In this document: positions 6,880 to 12,209 of the stretch, piece after piece
Position numbering within the stretch: the first letter of the stretch is position 1
Layout: every line of letters starts with the position of its first letter
Origin: Alkalinema sp. CAN_BIN05
GTDB lineage: Bacteria > Cyanobacteriota > Cyanobacteriia > Leptolyngbyales > Leptolyngbyaceae
Direction: 5' to 3'
NCBI GenBank assembly: GCA_026786325.1
Contig: JAJAYH010000355.1
Coordinates: forward strand, 1 to 12,209
Length of the DNA stretch: 12,209 nt
Program-made: the position numbers and the translations under genes
Notes under the pieces: generated by a model
What the model was told of the DNA's origin: nothing
Seen by the model: only the letters and a program-made list of their open reading frames with translations
The model's database searches: none

Positions 6880-7335
6880 TTACATCGATCGCTGACAAAC
6901 CGGACAAAGGGCATGGATCACCAGTTGACAATCAAGCAACGCAAATCCTGATCCTTTGGCCACTTTCTCGCCGACTTTTTGCATGGTTTCACTTTTAAAC
7001 TCAATGGTTTTAGTGCAGCGAATGCAGACTAAATGATGGTGGCTCTCATCACTTCTCGGATTCAGCTCATAGTGTTTATGATCTTCTGCCAGTTCCAACT
7101 CGCGTAAAACACCCATTTGAGACATTAGATGCAAGGTTCGATACACCGTAGACAAGCTCATAGGGGTTTCGTTCTGGGTCAATCGCTGATGCACATCATC
7201 AGCACTCAGATGGTCGCCTGACGATGAATTGTGAAAGAGACTCAAAATTGAAATTCGCTGCGGAGTCATGCGCAATCCACGCTCGTGAAGCGCCCCTTTA
7301 ACAACATTAGTCTGATGCGGATTCTCCATCACCAT
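6880..7335 (-). CDS. fur: Ferric uptake regulator, FurA type
   Basis: A 151-residue DNA-binding metal-dependent repressor. The winged-helix part contains ERGLRMTPQR (18-27), HLSADDVHQRL (42-52) and the recognition helix SLSTVYRTLHLM (60-71). The dimerisation and metal part has HKHYEL (86-91), HHH (99-101), CIRC (Cys104/Cys107), TIEF, LLDCQLVIH with Cys136, and CPVC (Cys144/Cys147). Cyanobacteria carry three paralogues. The LRELELAEDHKHYELN and LLDCQLVIHALCPVCQR segments match FurA (iron) and do not match what I remember of Zur/FurB or PerR/FurC. FurA represses iron uptake genes when iron is present and responds to redox state through its CxxC motifs. Start may be codon 1 or Met3. It is divergent from an iron-sulfur protein gene, with a bacterioferritin-like gene beyond; the 335-base gap probably holds autoregulated promoters. 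Confidence 0.92.
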   Translation of the reverse strand: MVMENPHQTNVVKGALHERGLRMTPQRISILSLFHNSSSGDHLSADDVHQRLTQNETPMSLSTVYRTLHLMSQMGVLRELELAEDHKHYELNPRSDESHHHLVCIRCTKTIEFKSETMQKVGEKVAKGSGFALLDCQLVIHALCPVCQRSM

Positions 7336-7527
7336 GCCAAACCACTCTTGAGTAGAACATCCAAAAACTGATTGGGAACATCCCGATCCAACTGCCCTAG
7401 TGGCTATTGAAAATTAGAATACAAGACTTGTCGTACCAATTGCAAATAATTCTCAGGTATCCGATCGCCAAAAAATGCAGAATCCAACTAGAGAGGGACT
7501 TTAAAAGATTCTGGCTCAAAAAACTTA

Positions 7528-7598
7528 AAATTTCTCTATAAATTTCTCTAAAAAACTTTAAACTCTACTTGACATTATAAGTCAATAAAGTCTACCTT
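7528..7598 (+). promoter_or_regulatory. Putative promoter and operator between fur and the [2Fe-2S] gene
   Basis: This is the only patterned part of the 335-base gap 7336-7670. TTGACA at 7569-7574 is a good -35, with a weak -10 candidate TACCTT at 7593-7598. TTGAC-7 bases-GTCAA (7569-7585) is a dyad overlapping the -35. Upstream, AAATTTCTCTA is repeated directly at 7528-7538 and 7540-7550, a 12-base spacing close to one helical turn. No consensus Fur box was found, so the regulator is unknown; FurA is a natural guess given the neighbour. Confidence 0.4.
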
Positions 7599-7670
7599 AG
7601 AAGTCATCAGGTACGTTACTGCATTAATTCTTCCATAACGCTCCGCTCCTTCTCACAGCACGGTGTTTCA

Positions 7671-8252
7671 ATGAATCAAGCTACGGTCGAACGAGTTCCA
7701 TTTGGACTAGTCGGTGAATTTGTAGGATTTATTTTAAATAAACAAGACCAACCTCGCGGCCTCAGGCTGATGTGGTTAGGTCAGGAAGTCATGATCAAGG
7801 TAGCAAAGTATTTGCGCAACGATCGTTATGACGGCTGGATTCCGGGAATGCAGGTCGAGGTCTGGGGCACGCAGAAATTTTCCAAAAAGAAGACGCATAT
7901 TAAATACAATGCCAATCGCATGTTGTTACGATCGCCCATCGCCCAGGTCGTTCCGGTCTGTGAATCGATCGTCCCAATTGCCTCAACCCCAAAACCCGCC
8001 ATCATTAAAGTATGTGGAAAACCCGACTGCATGAAGCAAGGCGGCAAAGCATTATGCAAAACGCTGGATAAAGCCCTAAGCAGTGGGGAATGGGATCCGT
8101 CCATCCAAATTCAATTCACAGGATGTATGGGGAAATGTAGTCAAGGGCCAAATTTAGTCGTCATGCCCGATAAAAAGCGCTACAGCAATGTGACGGCTCA
8201 AGACATTCCGAAAGTACTAAGTCAACACTTTAGCGCCAATGAAACAGCTTAA
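7671..8252 (+). CDS. Thioredoxin-like [2Fe-2S] ferredoxin-domain protein
   Basis: A 193-residue soluble protein of two parts. Residues 1 to about 90 form a basic, beta-rich-looking domain (GEFVGFILNKQDQPRGLRLM, then EVMIKVAKYLR, MQVEVWGTQKF and KKKTHIKYN) whose function I do not recognise. Residues about 111-188 form a thioredoxin-like [2Fe-2S] ferredoxin domain of the NuoE/Shethna type. Cys115-x4-Cys120 and Cys152-x3-Cys156 are the expected cluster ligands, followed by GPNLVVMPDKKRYSNVTAQDIPKVL, typical of this fold. An electron-transfer or redox-sensing role is likely, but the partner is unknown. Similar two-part proteins are, as I recall, common in cyanobacteria. It is divergent from fur and about 175 bases ahead of a bacterioferritin-like gene, so a link to iron or redox status is plausible. 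The ATG has no clear RBS. It is unlikely to be a NADH-dehydrogenase subunit, as no nuo/ndh genes are nearby. Confidence 0.85.
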   Translation: MNQATVERVPFGLVGEFVGFILNKQDQPRGLRLMWLGQEVMIKVAKYLRNDRYDGWIPGMQVEVWGTQKFSKKKTHIKYNANRMLLRSPIAQVVPVCESIVPIASTPKPAIIKVCGKPDCMKQGGKALCKTLDKALSSGEWDPSIQIQFTGCMGKCSQGPNLVVMPDKKRYSNVTAQDIPKVLSQHFSANETA

Positions 8253-8427
8253 TCTCAATCAAACAGCACAATGTTGGTATAGAGGATCGTGTTCTTGCCA
8301 TTGTTTCAACTCGATCGTAACTAAATTCTCATGTAGAACTATAGTAGAATGTCGTATCTAACCGTATTGTATAGTCCAAGAGTTGTCCCTAGAAGACTCG
8401 ACGAATCTATACCCATCATCATTATTA

Positions 8428-8901
8428 ATGACAACGAAACTTGACTCTATGAAAGAACTAAAACTCGAAAAGGCAATCCCTCTCCTAACCTCCATCATGG
8501 AATACGAGCTTGCTGGAGTCGTCCGCTACACCCATTATGCGCTCATGGTCACAGGGCCAAACCGGATTCCCATTGTTCAATTTCTCAAAGACCAAGCCAC
8601 AGAATCACTACTTCATGCGCAACAAGCTGGCGAAATTCTCACTGGATTGGGCGGACATCCTAGTTTGAAAATTGCCTCAATTGAAGAAAGCCACAAACAT
8701 TCAATTTATGACATTCTTGTTGAAAGCAGCACTCATGAAGCAGCAGCACTAGACTTGTATAAACAGTTTTTGGATGTGGTCAAAGATCGCAGTATTTACC
8801 TCGAAGAATATGCTCGTGGAATGATTAGTCAAGAAGAACTACACAGCATGGAATTGCGGAAAATGCTCCGAGATTTTAAACCTAGAGATCAAGATCAGTA
8901 G
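8428..8901 (+). CDS. Bacterioferritin-like ferritin-domain protein
   Basis: A 157-residue four-helix ferritin-like protein, the usual length for bacterioferritins, likely to oxidise and store iron in the cytoplasm. Candidate diiron ligands are Glu27 and Tyr34 in ELAGVVRYTHY (classical E-x6-Y spacing), Glu59/His63 in ESLLHAQQAGE, Glu104 in STHEAAALDLY, and Glu136/His139 in EELH. The second helix has E-x3-H, whereas classical Bfr has E-x-x-H, and the position of the heme-ligating Met carries Leu61. It is therefore probably a heme-free type, and its ferroxidase site may differ. The open frame extends upstream to a TTG at 8383, but the encoded leader is not ferritin-like. ATG at 8428 fits the family; ATG at 8449 is an alternative. 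No RBS is obvious. It follows the [2Fe-2S] gene and fur, giving an iron-related block, and ends at a strong terminator. Confidence 0.85.
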   Translation: MTTKLDSMKELKLEKAIPLLTSIMEYELAGVVRYTHYALMVTGPNRIPIVQFLKDQATESLLHAQQAGEILTGLGGHPSLKIASIEESHKHSIYDILVESSTHEAAALDLYKQFLDVVKDRSIYLEEYARGMISQEELHSMELRKMLRDFKPRDQDQ

Positions 8902-8938
8902 TTGTAGATTCATCTGTAGATTCAGCCAATAAACTTGG

Positions 8939-8975
8939 AGCCGATCGGAACATGTCCTCCGATCGGTTATTTTTT
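8939..8975 (+). terminator. Strong rho-independent terminator
   Basis: CCGATCGGA (8941-8949) pairs perfectly with TCCGATCGG (8958-8966) across an 8-base loop and is followed by TTATTTTTTAG. It ends the bacterioferritin-like transcript and insulates plsX. Each arm contains the palindrome CGATCG that is abundant in this genome. Confidence 0.9.
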
Positions 8976-9070
8976 AGATTTTTAGGGGATGGCCGTCCAT
9001 AAACGCCCGTCCATAAATGCAATATCACCCCATGTGACTTTGAGAAGATTCATTCGGCTCATACCTTCAT

Positions 9071-9080
9071 CTGGTAGAAT
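9071..9080 (+). promoter_or_regulatory. plsX: Possible -10 of the plsX promoter
   Basis: CTGGTAGAAT contains TAGAAT (9075-9080) with a TG two bases earlier, an extended -10 arrangement 28 bases before the plsX ATG. No good -35 is present at the usual distance, which would fit an extended -10 promoter. It lies in the 130-base gap after the terminator, where CGTCCATAAA also occurs twice nearby (about 8994-9017). Confidence 0.35.
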
Positions 9081-9108
9081 CCACTAGGTTTTTAGCATTT
9101 ATCAGCCA

Positions 9109-10188
9109 ATGGCATCAACGCGGGTACGAATTGCGATCGACGCGATGGGTGGCGACCATGCCCCAGCAGAAATCGTAGCAGGCGCATTGAGGGCACAAGA
9201 TGAACTCAATGTAGACATATTATTAGTCGGAGATCCGCAAGCGCTCCAAGCCTGCTTAGTGGGTTACGGCGGCGATCGGAAACCCGAAATCGTGGCGGCA
9301 GATAGCGTCATTGAAATGGACGAAGAACCCGGTCGGGCCTTACGTCGCAAGCCGAACGCATCTATTAATGTGTCCATGAATCTAGTCAAGTCAGGACAGG
9401 CCGATGCCGTGTTTTCTGCTGGACACTCTGGGGCCGCAATGGCCTCTGCACTGTTGCGACTGGGGCGGTTGAAAGGAATCGATCGGCCAGCGATCGGGGC
9501 CGTACTTCCGACTATGATTCCAGGTAAATCTGTACTGGTCTTAGATGTCGGCGCGAATGTTGATTGTCGGCCCAAGTACCTAGAGCAATTTGCGCTCATG
9601 GGAACTATTTATGCACAATATGTCTTGGGCAATCCGGCCCCTCGTGTGGGCCTATTGAATATTGGCGAAGAGGACTCTAAAGGCAATGAACTCGCATTAG
9701 CGGCCAATCAACTCCTAAGAGCCAACCCCAATATCCCGTTTGCGGGCAATGCCGAGGGCCGCGATGTGTTGTCTGGGCAATTTGATGTGGTGGTATGCGA
9801 CGGCTTTGTTGGCAATGTCTTGCTTAAATTTGCAGAGGCAGTTGGCGACATTTTGCTTCAAATTCTCAAGGAAGAATTGCCCCGAGGGAAGCGTGGTAAG
9901 CTGGGAAGCATTGTTCTACGGCACAACCTAAAACGTATCAAGAACCGTATTGACCACGCTGAACACGGCGGGGGATTACTCCTTGGGGTCGCGGGAATTT
10001 GCATTATTGGCCATGGTAGCTCGAAGGCGGGGACCGTGTTCAGTGGAATTAGACTTGCCAAAGAAGCCGTGGATAATCGCGTTTTAGAACGGATTCGATC
10101 TAGTTACAGTGCTGCGACGGTCTCGCCGGTCAATCTTGTAACGAGTTCTGAAGCTAGTGCTGAAATTAGTACACAATCCGAACATTAA
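9109..10188 (+). CDS. plsX: Phosphate acyltransferase PlsX
   Basis: PlsX makes acyl-phosphate from acyl-ACP and phosphate; PlsY then uses it to acylate glycerol-3-phosphate, beginning phospholipid and, in cyanobacteria, glycolipid synthesis. The 359-residue peripheral membrane enzyme shows the family N-terminus IAIDAMGGDHAP (8-19), then ALRRKPNASINVSM, FSAGHSGAAMASALLRLGRLKG, VLDVGANVDCRPKYLEQFA, LNIGEEDSKGNEL and AGNAEGRDV followed by VVVCDGFVGNVLLKFAEA. Length is normal (about 330-360). The C-terminal 30 residues, rich in Ser, Thr and Glu, are unconserved. The ATG at 9109 is followed by ASTRVRIAIDAMGG and needs no extension. It precedes fabH by about 100 bases in the same direction, the conserved plsX-fabH order of many bacteria, so an operon is likely. 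Confidence 0.96.
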   Translation: MASTRVRIAIDAMGGDHAPAEIVAGALRAQDELNVDILLVGDPQALQACLVGYGGDRKPEIVAADSVIEMDEEPGRALRRKPNASINVSMNLVKSGQADAVFSAGHSGAAMASALLRLGRLKGIDRPAIGAVLPTMIPGKSVLVLDVGANVDCRPKYLEQFALMGTIYAQYVLGNPAPRVGLLNIGEEDSKGNELALAANQLLRANPNIPFAGNAEGRDVLSGQFDVVVCDGFVGNVLLKFAEAVGDILLQILKEELPRGKRGKLGSIVLRHNLKRIKNRIDHAEHGGGLLLGVAGICIIGHGSSKAGTVFSGIRLAKEAVDNRVLERIRSSYSAATVSPVNLVTSSEASAEISTQSEH

Positions 10189-10274
10189 TGCAGGATTCGG
10201 CGATCGTATACTCACGTTGTCTTCACGTTCATCTTTACTTATTGTTCGTTTGGGCAATGTTTTTCTAGTTAACA

Positions 10275-10292
10275 AAGGAGAGTCGCATCTTG
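10275..10292 (+). promoter_or_regulatory. fabH: Ribosome binding site that fixes a TTG start for fabH
   Basis: AAGGAG (10275-10280) lies 9 bases before TTG at 10290. No in-frame ATG gives the conserved fabH N-terminus, so the TTG initiator is well supported. It is the clearest Shine-Dalgarno site in the right half of the window. Confidence 0.8.
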
Positions 10293-11282
10293 GAACGGGT
10301 TGGACTTGCCATTACTGGATGCGGCGCTGCATCCCCCACGCAATCAGTCTCAAACGACGAATTGAGTGATTTTGTTGAAACCTCTGACGAGTGGATCGCC
10401 AGTCGGACGGGTATTCGCAATCGTCGGTTGGCCATGCCGGGAGATTCCCTTGCGTCATTAGGTGCAGCGGCAGCATTGCAGGCTTTGGAAATGGCGGGGT
10501 TGGATGCCGAGGATGTAGATTTGGTTTTGTTGGCAACGTCCACGCCGGATGATTTGTTTGGGACGGCAGGAGTGATCCAGGCATCGATCGGGGCAAAGCA
10601 GGCGATCGCGTTTGACCTAACTGCCGCTTGTTCCGGGTTTGTGTTTGGCTTAGTGACCGCTGCGCAATATATCCGTACGGGCACCTTTAAAAATATTGTT
10701 TTAATTGGTGGTGACATTTTATCGCGTTGGGTTAATTGGGACGATCGAAGTACTTGTGTCTTATTTGGTGACGGGGCTGGGGCTGTTGTGATTCAAGCTC
10801 ACACCGTGGATGGACTTTTAGGATTTCAGCTTCGCACCGATGGTAGCCAGAATGCTTGCCTCAACCTAAAAATCGTCGAAGACTCCCAGGAAATGTCTGA
10901 AGATGTCGTCGTGGTCAAAGGCCGATTTAGTCCCCTCACTATGAATGGCCAAGAAGTCTATAAATTTGCGGTGCGAAAAGTACCCGAAATAATTGAAAAG
11001 TCACTCTTTGAAGCAGGTCTAACACCATCAGATGTAGATTGGCTCGTGTTGCATCAAGCCAACCAACGGATCCTTGATGCCGTCGCCACTCGTCTGAATA
11101 TTGCCCCTGAAAAAGTTGTCAGCAATTTAGCCACTTACGGCAACACCTCCGCCGCCTCCATTCCGATCGCCCTCAACGAAGCCGAGCGTGATGGCAGGAT
11201 TTTGCCCGGTCATATCCTGGCACTAGCACGCTATGGCGCAGGCTTAACTAGGGGAAGTGCCATTGTGACTTGGGGTAAGTAA
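10290..11282 (+). CDS. fabH: Beta-ketoacyl-ACP synthase III (FabH)
   Basis: FabH condenses acetyl-CoA with malonyl-ACP to start type II fatty acid synthesis. The 330-residue product has the thiolase fold and the Cys-His-Asn triad: Cys114 in TAACSGF, His255 in LHQANQRI and Asn285 in YGNTSAAS. The 30-residue distance between His and Asn equals that in E. coli FabH. Other family motifs are TSDEWIASRTGIRNRR (31-46), LLATSTPD (80-87), LFGDGAGAVV (158-167) and MNGQEVYKFAV (218-228). The C-terminus YGAGLTRGSAIVTWGK is a variant of the usual GFGAGLTWGxA. Translation starts at TTG with a good upstream AAGGAG. It follows plsX, likely in the same transcript, and is convergent with the acidic repeat protein gene across a shared terminator. 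Confidence 0.95.
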   Translation: MERVGLAITGCGAASPTQSVSNDELSDFVETSDEWIASRTGIRNRRLAMPGDSLASLGAAAALQALEMAGLDAEDVDLVLLATSTPDDLFGTAGVIQASIGAKQAIAFDLTAACSGFVFGLVTAAQYIRTGTFKNIVLIGGDILSRWVNWDDRSTCVLFGDGAGAVVIQAHTVDGLLGFQLRTDGSQNACLNLKIVEDSQEMSEDVVVVKGRFSPLTMNGQEVYKFAVRKVPEIIEKSLFEAGLTPSDVDWLVLHQANQRILDAVATRLNIAPEKVVSNLATYGNTSAASIPIALNEAERDGRILPGHILALARYGAGLTRGSAIVTWGK

Positions 11283-11304
11283 GATTAAAAGTAATATTTC
11301 TAAT

Positions 11305-11332
11305 AAAAAAGCCAGTGATTTTCACTGACTTT
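11305..11332. terminator. Bidirectional terminator between fabH and the acidic repeat gene
   Basis: CAGTGA (11313-11318) pairs with TCACTG (11322-11327) around TTT; after one mismatch AAAG/CTTT extends the stem. In the minus direction the stem is followed by a run of six T, a strong terminator. In the plus direction the tail is the weaker CTTTAAGTT. It suits the convergent arrangement of fabH and the downstream gene. Confidence 0.8.
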
Positions 11333-11414
11333 AAGTTCATGGTTGGAAAATATGACTATTGATCAAAGCGGGAACGATTAGCGATGAACTTTAGAATTAC
11401 GTTGAGGCATAAAT

Positions 11415-12209
11415 CTAAATTACTCCATTCTTCAAGAGCATTTCGTCTAAATCATCATTCAGATCCCAAGGATTATCCAACACTTTTAGATTTGCCAAAC
11501 CCACTGCTTGACTATCTAGATCAAACAATAAGTCGTCAGTTAGGCCGTCACCGAATCCATTCATATTAGAAAGATCCGAGAGATCCAAACTAGTATTAAT
11601 ACTTTGTTCAAAACTGGAATCTAGCTTCATTTCAGATAGGGCATTCAATCCACTCAAGTCTAAGTCTTCCCCAAACGCATCATCGAAATCATCCCTCATT
11701 CCGATTTCTAAATCTTGACTTGTACCCAGGTTGGAGTTGACATTTGCATTCAAATCTACGTCTAATTCATCATGCAGATCAGACTCAATGAAGTCGTCCT
11801 TCAAGTCAGCGTCTAAATCGGTCATCCCGAAATTAGTTGCATCCAGTGCTGAATCTAAGTCAGTTCCGTCGAGGTCCGCAGAGTCAAAGGCAAAATCATC
11901 TACGACTTCAGGTATTTGCACGACTTCAGGTATTTCTACGACTTCAGGCACGATCGCCGAAACGGCACTAACCGTAGCGATCGGTATTTCTGTGAGCGTA
12001 CTGGATTCTAGTACCACACTGTCCTCAACTGGATCGGCTAAATCATCTACGACTTCAGGTATTTCCAGGACTTCAGGTATTTCTAAGACTTCAGGTATTT
12101 CTAAGACTTCAGGCACGATCGCAGGAATGGTACTAACTATAGCGATCGGTATTTCTGTGAGCGTACTGGATTCTAGTACCACACTGTCCTCAACTGGATC
12201 GGCTAAATC
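11415..12209 (-). CDS. Acidic protein with nested PEVLEI repeats, N-terminus beyond window
   Basis: The frame is open to the right edge, so only the C-terminal 264 residues are seen; a GTG at 12182 is not the start. From the edge inward there is a 55-residue block (DLADPVEDSVVLESSTLTEI onward) ending in hexapeptides PEVLEI/PEVVEI, then a second, shorter copy. After that comes about 160 residues very rich in Asp, Leu, Asn and Ser (DLDxxLD-type patterns such as DGTDLDSALD and DDFDDAFGEDLDLSGLN). It ends with NPWDLNDDLDEMLLKNGVI. No catalytic motif, membrane segment or cysteine is visible. The net charge is strongly negative. I do not recognise the family. A surface, calcium-binding, scaffold or interaction protein is possible, but nothing decides it. 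It is convergent with fabH and ends before the shared terminator. Confidence 0.75.
   Translation of the reverse strand, partial: DLADPVEDSVVLESSTLTEIPIAIVSTIPAIVPEVLEIPEVLEIPEVLEIPEVVDDLADPVEDSVVLESSTLTEIPIATVSAVSAIVPEVVEIPEVVQIPEVVDDFAFDSADLDGTDLDSALDATNFGMTDLDADLKDDFIESDLHDELDVDLNANVNSNLGTSQDLEIGMRDDFDDAFGEDLDLSGLNALSEMKLDSSFEQSINTSLDLSDLSNMNGFGDGLTDDLLFDLDSQAVGLANLKVLDNPWDLNDDLDEMLLKNGVI
11904..12209 (-). repeat. 165-bp repeat with inner 18-bp units
   Basis: The stretch 11975-12044 (70 bases) is identical to 12140-12209, a period of 165 bp, and the second copy is cut by the window edge. Between the conserved parts an 18-bp unit beginning GACTTCAGG is repeated: three starts at 11904, 11922 and 11940, and four at 12051, 12069, 12087 and 12105. 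Units encode the hexapeptide PEVLEI or a variant. All spacings are multiples of three, so the frame is kept. Confidence 0.9.

Noticed and set aside
8013..8021. Perfect DnaA-box-like TGTGGAAAA
   Set aside because: Single copy inside the [2Fe-2S] coding region, spanning the codons for VCGKP; consistent with chance.
10265..10717. 150-codon minus-strand ORF opposite fabH
   Set aside because: Antisense shadow; the plus-strand FabH has its catalytic triad and a good RBS.

Overview
The window is chromosomal DNA from a cyanobacterium. The HIP1 octamer GCGATCGC and its core CGATCG recur throughout (for example at 933-940, 1200-1207, 4521-4528 and 10602-10609). The gene set also fits: HemJ-type protoporphyrinogen oxidase, an isochorismate synthase for phylloquinone, a FurA-like regulator, a DUF2811-like small protein and the plsX-fabH pair. 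Genus cannot be read from this sequence; a filamentous, Leptolyngbya-like lineage is only a guess.

Left part (1-2460). A two-gene minus-strand operon enters from the left edge. Its first gene resembles the Pseudomonas Tse2 toxin. Its second gene, cut by the edge, resembles the Tsi2 immunity protein. Next come hemJ and a DUF2811-like small gene, both minus strand. A gene-poor stretch of about 725 bases (1737-2461) follows. It holds a tight, same-strand cluster of DnaA-box-like nonamers next to AT-rich DNA and is a candidate replication origin.

Middle (2462-6831). prmA (minus) is interrupted by one in-frame TAA and is either a pseudogene or a sequencing error. A MITE-like element of about 164 bp with GATCCCCCTAA-type inverted ends separates it from serA (minus), a full-length phosphoglycerate dehydrogenase of serine biosynthesis. 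menF (plus) is divergent from serA.

Right part (6880-12209). fur (minus) is divergent from a gene for a thioredoxin-like [2Fe-2S] ferredoxin-domain protein, which is followed by a bacterioferritin-like gene. The three form an iron-related block that ends in a strong terminator. plsX and fabH (plus) begin phospholipid and fatty acid synthesis. A bidirectional terminator separates fabH from a convergent minus-strand gene that runs off the right edge. That gene encodes a very acidic protein with nested repeats: 165-bp blocks containing 18-bp units.

The items most worth following up are the Tse2/Tsi2-like pair, the DnaA-box cluster, the broken prmA and the recently duplicated repeats of the right-edge gene. 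All family assignments rest on motif recognition from memory; no database search was run.
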